From: Mycoplasma iguanae
GTDB lineage: Bacteria; Bacillota_I; Bacilli_A; Mycoplasmatales; Metamycoplasmataceae
Reading direction: 5' to 3'
DNA: 64,000 nt
Assembly (NCBI RefSeq): GCF_024722375.1
Contig: NZ_CP102734.1
Span: forward strand, 231,346 to 295,345
Under the pieces are notes generated by a model. The model worked only from the letters and a program-made list of their open reading frames with translations. It made no database searches and was not told the DNA's origin. The translations under genes and the position numbers were made by a program. This document shows positions 55,703 to 64,000 of this stretch, piece after piece (position 1 is the first letter of the stretch; each line of letters opens with the position of its first letter).

Positions 55703-58609
55703 TTATCCTGCAATTTCTCAGTTTTGGTCAATAATATAGTTATTGTCTTTTTTAGTGATATTAAAAAAAACAAACTTCCCTTGAGGTAAATTTTTAAATG
55801 AATTTCATTTTGAAGAAAAAATGAAAATTTTAACAGTTTTTGAGCTATCGCTTAGCACAATTTTTCCCATTTCTCTTTGATATTTATCATGAAATGGTTC
55901 AATTTTTTCAACCATTAAAGCTAATTTATGGGTTTGATTTTCTTCTAAATCTTCTAATTTAAAGCTAGTTTCTCAATTATTTTTAATTAAGTAATTATAA
56001 GGAAAACCTAAGTGTTTAATTTCTAAAGTTCTTTCATATTCTTTGTCTAATTTTAAAACTTCCATTTGTGGTGTTTTAAAATTTACATTTTCTGTTTTAT
56101 TTAATTCGTTAAATTCCTCTAAATTGTTAAAAAAATCAACATAAGCACCAATCGATTCTTTATATGCCTTTTCCAAAGTTTTGATATTACCAAATGATTT
56201 TAAGGTATTAGATTCAATTAGTAATTTAATGTTTGCTTCTCCTAAATTAATAAATTTAGCACGAGCTGCAAAATTAGCAAAAGAAGTAAAAATTCCATTT
56301 TTGTTTCTTTCATCTACTAATTTTGTTACAGCAACTTTTCCAATTCCTTTAATCATATTCAAAGGTAAATATAATATATTATTTGCATAAGATGATTCCA
56401 AAGAAGAAAAATTAATATCTGGAGAAGCAATTTTAAAGCCTAAGCTTTTTGCTTCAATGAAATATTTTTCAATTGTGTCTTGATTACCTTGTGCGTTATT
56501 AATTAAAGACTCAAAAAATTGTCTTGGATAATGAGTTTTCAAATATGCCATTTTATAAGAAATTACTGCATAAGAGACAGCATGTGATTTATTAAAACCA
56601 TATTCAGCAAATTTTTCAATTAAATCAAAAATAGATTTAACTGTCATTTCATCGTAGCCATTAATTCTTGCGCCTAGAAAAAATTTATCTTTAACAATGG
56701 CAATTTCGCTAAAATCTTTTTTAGAAATAGCTTTTCTTAAAATATCAGCTTCTGAAAAATCCATTCCACTGATTTGCTGGCATATTTGCATAATTTGTTC
56801 TTGATAAATAATTATTCCATGTGTTGGATCAACTATTTTATTGTATTCAGAAGAAATAAAAGGGATTTTTTCTTTACCATTTTTATAACTTATGTAGTTA
56901 GGTATCATCTTCATGGGTCCAGGTCTAAAAAGAGATATAATATCTGCAACATCTTCAAACTTATTTACTCTAACTTTCCTTAAAGTTGAAATCATTCCAG
57001 GTGATTCTAATTGAAAAATACCTATAGTTCTTCCGTTACTTAAAAGTGAATTTGTTTTTAGATCGTGTAAAGGTAAATCACTCATTTTAATTTTGATGGG
57101 ATTATCTTTGTTAATTAATTGCAAAATATCATCGATCACTGTTAAATTTTTTAAACCTAGTAAGTCGATTTTTAATAATCCAAAATTTTCTAAATAATCC
57201 ATTGAAAATTGAGTTTGTAATCTGTTATCTTCTAATTTCATCGTAGGAATAATATCATTAATTTTTTTTTCAGAAATTACAATTCCAGCAGCATGGGTTC
57301 CGTGTTGACGAGGTAAACCTTCAATAAAACTTGCAATTTCATATAGTTTTTGATATTCTGGTTTGGATTCAATTTTAGCTTTAAATTTTGGGATAGCTTC
57401 ATATGATTCTTTCAAAGTGTTGATTGCAGGTAACATTTTTGAAATATCATTAATTTCTGCGATGTTAATATTTAAAGCTCGTCCAACATCACGAATTGCC
57501 ATTTTTGCACCTAAAGTTTGAAAAGTTGTAATAGTAGCAACATTTTCAGGCCCATATCGTTCAATAATATATTGAATAATTTCATCACGTCTTGAATCCT
57601 GGATATCAATATCAATATCTGGTTTTGAAATTCTTTTAGGATTTAAAAATCTTTCGAATAATAAACCATATTTTAAAGGATTTACTTCTGTAATGTTTAG
57701 CAAGTATGATATTAAGGAACCTGCAGCAGAACCTCTGCCTGGTCCAATATAAATTTCTCGTTCTTTAGCTCACTTGATAAAGTCCCAAATAATTAAAAAA
57801 TAATCTTCATAACCTAATTTTTCAATTATTTCTAATTCATATCTTACTCTTTGTTGAAAATCTGGATATTTTTTAAATTCATCCATATTTTTATTAATAG
57901 ACTCTAATAAGATTCTTTTTAAATATTCCATTGAAGAAAGATTTAAATTATTTTTAAATTTAGGTAAAGCTGAATGATTATCAAATTTAATATCAAAATC
58001 AATTTTAGTTAGTAAATTATTAGTATTTTCAATAATTTTTGGATTAATTTCAGGTTCAAAATTTAACCCTTTATAATGTAATTTTTCATTTGAATTGCCA
58101 CTAATTGAACGAATAATTGAAAGTTTATCATTGTCTGAATCTTCCACAATTACATGTTCATTGACCCAAATTGCATTTGCAATAGTTGGATTATTTTGCA
58201 CTATATAATAATTTGGAATATTCAATTGTTTTTTGTTCATTGCAAAATATCCCAAACTAGGATGATCAATGGCAATTAAATGCTCAAAATCGATATTTTC
58301 TAAATTAACTTTTTCTTTACTCATTGCATGGTGCGAAAGCTTTGATAATTCTAAAAAACCTTGATAATTTTTAGCAATTAAAATTAAACGGAAGTTTTCA
58401 ATGTCCAAATCAAGCCCAATAATTGGTTTGATATTATTTTTTTTGCATTCTTTCAAAAATATGGGAACACCAAACATACTATTATGGTCTGTAATTGCTA
58501 AATATTCTAAATTATTTTCTTTTGCATTTTCAATCAATTTATCAATAGTAATTGTTGATTCTAAGAAAGAATATTCAGTATTATTATGGAAATTTACAAG
58601 TTTTTTCAT
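55703..58609 (-). CDS. dnaE: DNA polymerase III alpha subunit, DnaE type
   Basis: This 968-residue polymerase is one of the two replicative polymerases of low-GC Gram-positives (with PolC). An N-terminal PHP domain (1-~200) starts FHNNTEYSFL and has AITDHNSMFG near 38; the usual second His of the LHxHTEYS motif is Asn. The palm has IGPGRGSAAGSL near 291 and PDIDIDIQDSR with catalytic-type Asps at 331, 333 and 335. GTHAAGIVIS near 385, GIIIYQEQIMQI near 600 and YGFNKSHAVSYA near 675 follow. A small OB-like C-terminal part lies beyond two TGA codons. It is shorter than E. coli DnaE (~1160), as in other mycoplasmas. It starts six bases after an extended -10 box and leads the operon. Confidence 0.96.
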
Positions 58610-58615
58610 AGATTT

Positions 58616-58624
58616 ATTATAGCA
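58616..58624 (-). promoter_or_regulatory. Extended -10 promoter of dnaE (leaderless layout)
   Basis: On the minus strand TGC-TATAAT ends six bases before the dnaE ATG (58607-58609). Confidence 0.6.
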
Positions 58625-58717
58625 CAGCAGATAGTTGTTTTTTGAGACTAATTACCGTTAAAATAATTTTTTTATTTTTTAAATTTATAGGAATAATTTA
58701 ATATAATTTGTTTTATT

Positions 58718-59062
58718 ATGGCATTAGGTGAAAAAATGTTTTATAAAACTTTTTTTATTAACTATGATTCTGCTTTTGCTAGTAATGTAAGCAATCTGTT
58801 TGTTCTGTTGTTTCTAGCAAAAAGGAATAAGAAAATTACCTACCCTGATGGTAATGTTCCCATTTTGAAGAAAAAAGATGAACAAATTAAAGATATTGAT
58901 TTTTTTATGTGCAAAAAATTTATTAATTTTATTAGCTATTTAGTGCTGGAATTAATAAATTTTTTTTCCAAATTTTTCATAAAAAATATTTATAAAAAAT
59001 TTGGAAAAACTAAAACTTTTTTAATCAAATTTTATAAATCTGTAGAACGATCCAGCTTTTAA
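58718..59062 (+). CDS. Hypothetical small basic protein ahead of the nuclease gene
   Basis: This 114-residue frame has TATAAT (58702-58707) ten bases before its ATG and no Shine-Dalgarno sequence. The product is Phe/Lys-rich with one or two weakly hydrophobic stretches (FINFISYLVLELINFF near 70-85) and a basic end. I recognise no family. A perfect 15-bp inverted repeat lies inside it (58963-58977 with 58995-59009). There is no clear promoter between it and the nuclease gene 73 bases downstream, so the two may share a transcript. It could be a real small protein or a chance frame on a leader. Confidence 0.45.
   Translation: MALGEKMFYKTFFINYDSAFASNVSNLFVLLFLAKRNKKITYPDGNVPILKKKDEQIKDIDFFMCKKFINFISYLVLELINFFSKFFIKNIYKKFGKTKTFLIKFYKSVERSSF
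58963..59009 (+). repeat. 15-bp perfect inverted repeat inside the hypothetical gene
   Basis: TTTTTCCAAATTTTT (58963-58977) and AAAAATTTGGAAAAA (58995-59009) are separated by 17 bases. The stem is strong for this AT-rich DNA, but no T run follows, so it is not a standard terminator. Confidence 0.6.
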
Positions 59063-59135
59063 TAATAAAAAGAAAAAAAAGTAAACTCATAGAAATAAAA
59101 TTAATTAATTACCATTTTTAATCCAAGGAGCACCA

Positions 59136-60665
59136 ATGAAGAAAATATTTATTTATTCTTTACTTGCCATAACGCCTTTTGCTTTTATTGCCTGCGCTGC
59201 CGCTAATAACGGAGATAAAGCAGAAAATAAAACAAAAGATAACAATCAAGTAGTAACTTCACAAAAAAACACTGATACAGAACCAACTCCAGAACCAACT
59301 CCAGAACCAACTCCAGAACCAACTCCAGAACCAACTCCAGAACCAACTCCAGAACCAACTCCAGAACCAACTCCAGAACCAACTCCAGAACCAACTCCAG
59401 AACCAACTAAGCCAGCACCAGAAACAGTACCAGAAACAGCACAACCAGTAGCAGCAAGCGAAAAAAAAGAAACCAAAGAATCTTCAAAAAATGAAGAAAA
59501 CGAAGAAATTTTAGTTTCTAGTTCTGAAATTCAAAGAGATAAAACGGAAAATAACCAAACTAAAACAGCAACATCAAGTCAAGAAAATTCACTTGAAGAA
59601 AAAACTCAAAATCAAGAAGTTGATGCAGAAAAAGAAAGCAAATCAACTGCAACCGCTGAAAATGTAAGTATTAAAATTGGTCATTGAAATGTTCTGAATC
59701 TTACAAATAATCCAAATAATAAAAATGCTCAAAAAAATAAATTGAGAGTGCAATCAATTGCTCAAATTATTCACAATGAAAATATTAACTTGATAGGTTT
59801 AACAGAAATTGCAGTACCCGGAGCAGTAGAAGATATTATTAAATCATTAAAAACATTAGATCCTGATGGAAATTGAAGTTTCTTTGTTTCACAAAAAGGG
59901 GATGGAATAGGTTCACAAAGCCAGCTTGAACATGTAGGAATTTTATATCAAGGAAAACTATTAGAACCAATTCCATTTCAGGGATATGAAACCAACGGTG
60001 CACTTTATATAAACACACCATGAAAAAATCCTTTTATTCCTGATACAGATACATACTATGTAAGACCTCCATATGGAGCAAAATTTAAAATTAAAGAAAA
60101 TGGTGAAGATTTTACAGTAGTTTATGGACACTTTGATCCTCCCGGAGTACATAAGGGCAACAAGAATCCTCCTAAAAGTGGCAGACCTAGACCGAAGGAA
60201 GTAAATGTTACAAGTGAGTACCGAATTAGAGGAAAAAACATAGGATCACAAGAAATAGCAGAAGCATTAAAACTTAAAGAATTAATGGAATGATACGACC
60301 AAATTGATGGCGAAAATGAAGATTTGTTATTTTTAGGGGATACTAATATTCATTTAGGGAACGAACAAAGAGCTTTTGCCCCTCTTTTAAGTAGCGGTTA
60401 TAAATCTTTATTACCAGAATCTAATGAAAATGCAACTACTTTAAAAACTGAAGGAAATGAATATGCTAGCCCCTATGATAAAATGTTTTATAAGGGAAAA
60501 TTATCTGTTAAAAATTCAGGAAAATTAGACATTATTTCTAAATTTAAAGATCCTGAATATTTAAAACAGTTTAGAGAAAATAATCTTATCAAACACGCAC
60601 GTGATATTTCAGATCACACAATGATTTGAACAATTTTGGAAACTAAAAATCAATTAGATAAATAA
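59136..60665 (+). CDS. Nuclease lipoprotein (endonuclease/exonuclease/phosphatase fold) with PTPE repeats
   Basis: This 509-residue protein has a lipobox FAFIAC with cysteine 20. Residues ~49-91 are a pure Glu-Pro-Thr-Pro repeat coded by 10.75 identical 12-bp units; a charged stalk follows (~95-180). The catalytic domain (~183-509) is of the EEP (DNase I-like) type: IGHWNVLNLTN near 186, NLIGLTEIA with metal-binding Glu near 222, VVYGHFDPPG near 332, LLFLGDTNIHLG near 401 and DISDHTMIW near 496. It resembles the membrane nucleases (MnuA type) with which mycoplasmas digest host DNA to gain nucleotides and evade neutrophil traps. AAGGAGC lies seven bases before the ATG. A strong terminator follows. 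Confidence 0.9.
59280..59408 (+). repeat. 12-bp tandem repeat coding PTPE in the nuclease lipoprotein
   Basis: The unit GAACCAACTCCA is repeated 10 times without a single difference, then a 9-base partial copy. A 12-base unit keeps the frame, so copy-number change would alter stalk length rather than switch the gene off. Perfect identity points to recent expansion. Confidence 0.95.
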
Positions 60666-60672
60666 GTTCATT

Positions 60673-60700
60673 AAAATACCTGCAAATTTGCAGGTATTTT
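60673..60700. terminator. Bidirectional terminator between the nuclease gene and sufU
   Basis: A perfect 28-base palindrome (60673-60686 with 60687-60700), which folds as a stem around its centre, with A and T runs at the two ends between convergent genes. Confidence 0.85.
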
Positions 60701-60741
60701 TAAATATTAAAAAATAGATAAAAACTAAATGTAGTTAAAAA

Positions 60742-61164
60742 TTATATTTCTAATTTATCAAAAGCTTTTTTTACAAGTAAAGCACATTCTAAACGGTTTA
60801 AATGTGTTTTAACATTTTGAAAAATATTTAGCTGATTTATTTTTGCGCTTTGAGACATTTCTTGTTTTAAAACTTTTTCATAATCATGAGCAATTGTTTT
60901 AGCTTCTTCAATATTTTTTCCTGTGATTTCGTCAATAAATAAATCTACAGCAGCTAAAAATACAGCACAACCTTCACCTTTAAAAAAAACTTCTGTAAAT
61001 TTTTGATTACTAATATGGAAAGCGATTTCCATATTATCAACACAGTAATCACTGTGAATTTTAATGTTTTCTCAGGTAGGTAATTCTTCTTTTTTGTAAA
61101 TGGGATTACTGTAATGAGACATTATCAATTCTCTTTTGGTTTTTTCATCACTATAAGATGGCAT
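60742..61164 (-). CDS. sufU: Fe-S cluster assembly scaffold/sulfur acceptor SufU
   Basis: This 140-residue IscU-family protein takes sulfur from SufS. The three conserved Cys are visible: DYCVDN near residue 44 (usual NPxCGD), GEGCAVFLA near 67, and RLECALLV near 127. SufU of Gram-positives acts with zinc as a sulfurtransferase partner of SufS. The ATG at 61164 was chosen because GGAGG lies eight bases before it and the product then begins MPSYSDEKTKRE, matching SufU length. The gene overlaps sufS by 14 bases. It ends the nusB-sufU operon. The Gly after the first Cys is Val, a small deviation. Confidence 0.9.
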
Positions 61165-62311
61165 CTAAAAATCCTCCACCTAATCCTTCTTTAATGGCTT
61201 TAATTAAAGTATCAATATCACTTTTATTATTATAAATAGCAAGCGATATTCTGACAAAAGAGCTTCTTTGTGTTATGTAAGGAATTAATTTTGAACAAAA
61301 AGTTCCTGCTCTTACATAAATATCTTTATGACCTAAATAAGAGGCAATATCTTGAGAATTAAATCCTTTAATATTAAATAAAGTTAAAAAATCACCTCGT
61401 TTTGAAGCTATTTCTACATTTTGAATTTTTGACAGTTGATCATAAAGATATTTAGCAATAGAACTTAATTTTTCTTGAACATAATCTAAACCTATTTCTG
61501 TAAAAAATTTAATAGCTGCATGAAATTGTCAAACTGCAGCTATGTTTATTGTTCCTGGTTCGAAAGCTTTCACACCTTCTTTGGCTGTTCATTGATTGCT
61601 ATCAATAATTTCATTAACAGCTCCGCCACCAAATTTAGTTGGTTTTAATAGTTGTAATAATTCTTTTTTGATAGCTAAAACACCTAAACCTGTAGGCCCA
61701 TATAATTTATTTGCACTAAAAGCAATAATATCTGAATTTTCAAAAGTAATTTTTTCATGAGCAACTGCCTGAGCAGCATCATTTATTAAAATTGCACCAT
61801 TTTCCTGGACTTTTTGATAAATTGCATCCATATCAAAAAATTGATTAATGTTATTTGTTACTTGTGAAAGAGTAACAATTTTTGTTTTTGAATTAATATC
61901 TTCTAGGATGTTTTCTGAATATATAATTTTACTTTTCGTATTTTTAGCAACTTCAATTCAGGGAATAATATTTGATGAATGATTATAGCTTGAAATTAAA
62001 ATTTCATCATCTTCTTTTAAAAATTGTTGTGACATTTGGGCAAATAAATTTAGTGATTCAGTTGTGCCAGAAGTAAAAATAATTTCTTCTGGATAACCAT
62101 CAATTAAATCTGCAGTCATAGCACGAGTTTCTTCGATTTTTTGATTAACTTCAATTCCTAATCTTGAGTCTGCAGTTCTTGGGCTAATTGAATAATTTGT
62201 ATAGAAATCATTTCCAGCTTCAATTACTGAGATCGGTTTTAAAACTAATGCAGAATTATCTAAATAAGTGATTTTTTCAGCCATTGGGAATAAATGTCTA
62301 TAATCTTTCAT
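61151..62311 (-). CDS. sufS: Cysteine desulfurase SufS
   Basis: This 386-residue PLP enzyme turns cysteine into alanine and a persulfide for Fe-S clusters. Motifs: TYLDNSALVLKP at the start, EIIFTSGTTESLNLFAQ near 70, YNHSSNIIPW near 110, INDAAQAVAHEKI near 170, the PLP lysine in FSANKLYGPTGLG near 193, and the active Cys in YVRAGTFCSKL near 340. This is the class II (SufS) pattern. No sufB/C/D lies here; mycoplasmas keep only SufS and SufU. It starts one base after tlyA and overlaps sufU by 14 bases. Confidence 0.94.
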
Positions 62312-62312
62312 C

Positions 62313-63035
62313 TTATTTCCTTTCGAAAAGCGCTAAATATTCAATATTTTTACTAATGTTACCTTTAATAGGCGATTCTATTAAATCAATAAAATCAAAA
62401 TATTCACTTGCTTGTTTTTTTACCTTATTAATTAAAAAATTATGATGTTCTAGTTCAACAAAACCACCTGGAGAAACATATTTTTTTGAAGCTTCAAATT
62501 GAGGTTTTATTAAAACAATAACTTGACTTTTTGCTTCTAAAATTTCTTTGATAACTTTAAAAACTTCATTTAAACCAATGAAAGAGACATCACAAACAAC
62601 TATTTCTATTTTATCTTCAAATAGTTCATTAGATATAGATTTTAAATTAGTTTTTTCCTGAACAACAACTCGTGGATTTATTCTTAAATTATAATCTAAT
62701 TGATTAGTGCCAACATCTAGTGCATAAATTTTTTTGGCTCCATATCTAAGTGCAACTTGGGTAAAACCCCCTTTAGAAGCACCTATATCTAAAATAACTT
62801 TATTATTAAAATCTAATTTAAAAGCATCAATAGCTTTTAATAATTTATAAGCCCCGCGGGAAACTCATTCTTTTTGCTCTTTGATTATTATATTTGCATC
62901 TGGTAAAACTTTTTCATTTGGCATAAAAATGGTTTCATTATTTACCATAACTTTTCCAGCTCTAATAATTTTTTCTGCTTCAATTATTGAATAGCCCATA
63001 CCATTAATTACCTGTTTTAAAGGTTGTTTTTTCAT
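62313..63035 (-). CDS. tlyA: TlyA family rRNA methyltransferase / hemolysin-like protein
   Basis: This 240-residue protein has an N-terminal S4 RNA-binding domain (residues 1-60: MGYSIIEAEKIIRAGKVMVN) and an FtsJ-type methyltransferase domain: WVSRGAYKLLKAIDAF near 58, VILDIGASKGGFTQVAL near 82 (SAM loop), VVVCDVSFIGL near 145, IVLIKPQFEAS near 170. TlyA makes 2'-O-methyl marks in 16S and 23S rRNA and affects capreomycin sensitivity; a hemolysin role has been claimed. The ATG at 63035 overlaps the upstream stop (TAATG); an upstream GTG is less likely. It is part of the nusB operon. Confidence 0.92.
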
Positions 63036-63529
63036 TAAATAACCCACTTTAAAATTTGTCTTAAATAAAAGTTATAGTCAGGATAAATTTCTTCTAATTG
63101 TCTTGCAAAAGCATGATAATAATTGCGTTTTTCTGTATTTTTTCGATGAACAATCTCTACATTCTTATTAATAAATATATTTTTTTGCCCTGTTTTTTTA
63201 TCATAGTAAAATCTTGAGGTTTGATAAATATAAAAAAGAAAATTTGCTAAGTTTTTAGCATCAATTTTCTTTAATGGGTGATTTTTTTGCATTGCAAACA
63301 ATTCTTGTAATGGTAATAAAAACATTTTAGAATTATTTTTATTTATTAGGTATGACTCTAATTCAGATATTTGTTTTACTTGAATTTCTAAATCAAATAA
63401 AATTATTAATTTGGTTAATACAAAACGTATTTGTCTATTTTTAAAAGTTAATTTATATTCATTATAAAGATTGTTTTTCTTTAGTTCTGTTTTAACTACC
63501 TTAATGAGAAATGTATTATTTTTTATCAT
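63035..63529 (-). CDS. Hypothetical protein between nusB and tlyA
   Basis: This 164-residue protein is basic and Lys/Asn/Phe-rich with no signal peptide or membrane helix. About residues 95-140 include a Tyr-rich stretch (FLFYIYQTSRFYYDKKTGQK) and HAFARQLEEIYPDYNFYLRQ near the end. I recognise no family. It overlaps nusB by 14 bases and tlyA by one base, so its place in the operon argues that it is a real, translated gene, perhaps linked to RNA or ribosome functions like its neighbours. The start ATG at 63529 lies in the end of nusB and no ribosome site stands out. Confidence 0.75.
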   Translation of the reverse strand: MIKNNTFLIKVVKTELKKNNLYNEYKLTFKNRQIRFVLTKLIILFDLEIQVKQISELESYLINKNNSKMFLLPLQELFAMQKNHPLKKIDAKNLANFLFYIYQTSRFYYDKKTGQKNIFINKNVEIVHRKNTEKRNYYHAFARQLEEIYPDYNFYLRQILKWVI

Positions 63530-63956
63530 GATATTTTTTACTTAATTCATCTAAAATTCAGTTAACAAATTTATATTCGTTTTCACCTTCTAAAGTATAC
63601 TCTTTGACAATGGCAACAATTTCATTAATAATCAATGATTTATTGGTTACAAATAATTGCAGTGAACCTTCAATTAAAGATGCTCTAATAAGTGGACTAA
63701 TTCTTTTTCAATTTCAACCTGGTTTTAATAATTTTTCAATATTTTTTCTAAAGAAGAAATAATGTTTTTTAATTAAAGAAATATCTTTTATTTCTAGTTC
63801 TGTTAATTGAAAATCTTCTCAAATATTTTCTAAATCAAAGTTATTTTCAATATTTTGTACTTCAAACATATAAATAATTGCAATTACTTTTTCCAGGGAT
63901 GAACGTCTTTTACTAATTGAATTTTGTGAATATTTTTTGCTATCTTGTTCCTGCAT
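63516..63956 (-). CDS. nusB: Transcription antitermination factor NusB
   Basis: This 146-residue helical protein fits NusB, which with S10 binds boxA RNA in rRNA transcription. Typical parts are SKRRSSLEKVIAIIYMFEVQ at the start, ISPLIRASLIEGSLQLF in the middle and IINEIVAIVKEYTLEGENEYKFVNWILDEL near the end (the NEAVELAKxY...KFVNGVLD pattern). Several Trp are TGA. It starts 11 bases after an extended -10 box (63968-63976, minus). It is the first gene of the operon nusB-hypothetical-tlyA-sufS-sufU. Confidence 0.88.
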
Positions 63957-63967
63957 ATTAAAAATTA

Positions 63968-63976
63968 ATTATAACA
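63968..63976 (-). promoter_or_regulatory. Extended -10 promoter of the nusB operon
   Basis: On the minus strand TGT-TATAAT ends 11 bases before the nusB ATG, giving a leader of only a few bases. Confidence 0.55.
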
Positions 63977-64000
63977 TTTTAAATCTAAATAACTCTTTGG

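Noticed and set aside
59280..59408. CRISPR array
   Set aside because: Repeats are 12 bp, contiguous and in a coding frame, with no spacers and no cas genes anywhere in the window.
59203..59476. Three long overlapping minus-strand frames made of Gly-Val-Ser, Leu-Val-Glu or Trp-Phe repeats
   Set aside because: They are the antisense readings of the PTPE repeat; a 12-bp repeat keeps all frames open. No start signals.

Overview
The window is 64 kb of a very AT-rich mollicute (Mycoplasma-type) chromosome. UGA must be read as tryptophan: almost every gene (rpoB, rpoC, gatA, dnaE and others) only stays open if TGA is Trp. Three genes carry mollicute lipoprotein signals, and genes are packed in overlapping operons. 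Pta-AckA, amidotransferase GatCAB, a free-standing 5'-3' exonuclease and a SufS/SufU-only Fe-S pathway fit a small fermentative mycoplasma. The gene content looks like the hominis-group genera (Mycoplasmopsis/Mesomycoplasma); I cannot name the species.

Layout. 1-4.4 kb: end of a membrane protein, then a 1274-aa fibronectin-III-like surface protein behind an A18 tract. 4.4-7.1 kb: M42 aminopeptidase and ffh. 7.2-19.7 kb: a complete maltodextrin island, with an ABC importer (two permeases, an enlarged ATPase, a binding lipoprotein), a GntR regulator, and pullulanase, alpha-glucosidase, maltose phosphorylase and beta-phosphoglucomutase. 19.8-22.2 kb: a DUF31/MIP-type serine protease lipoprotein. 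22.5-24.4 kb: nagA-nagB. 24.4-31.5 kb (minus): tig, then rsmG-prs, then a pseudouridine synthase with gatCAB. 31.6-42.6 kb: dnaJ with a CIRCE site, rpoB-rpoC, a six-helix membrane protein, rplM-rpsI. 42.7-47.2 kb: tRNA-Ile, a Cof phosphatase, RNase HII/HIII, pta-ackA-coaD. 47.3-49.7 kb: a C39-peptidase ABC exporter with a small membrane partner. 49.8-52.1 kb: ybeY-cdd-era and a TM2 protein. 52.2-58.6 kb (minus): dnaE, 5'-3' exonuclease, coaE, then a DnaB/DnaD-like protein and DnaI-like loader. 58.7-60.7 kb: a small hypothetical and a nuclease lipoprotein with a perfect 12-bp repeat. 60.7-64 kb (minus): nusB-hypothetical-tlyA-sufS-sufU.

How it works together: maltodextrins are imported, debranched and trimmed by cytoplasmic GH13 enzymes, phosphorolysed by the GH65 enzyme and converted to glucose-6-phosphate; amino-sugar phosphate enters through NagA/NagB; Pta-AckA makes ATP and acetate. 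The same palindrome lies upstream of both maltodextrin transcription units, which flank the GntR gene. Surface-exposed genes carry variable-type tracts (A18 promoter tract, PTPE repeat). Several genes start 6-8 nt after a -10 box, suggesting leaderless mRNAs.

No gene-free stretch exceeds 300 bases. I see no insertion sequence, CRISPR array, prophage or rRNA. The best candidates for unusual biology are the A18/hairpin-controlled surface protein, the C39 exporter pair, the shared maltodextrin operator and the repeat-bearing nuclease.
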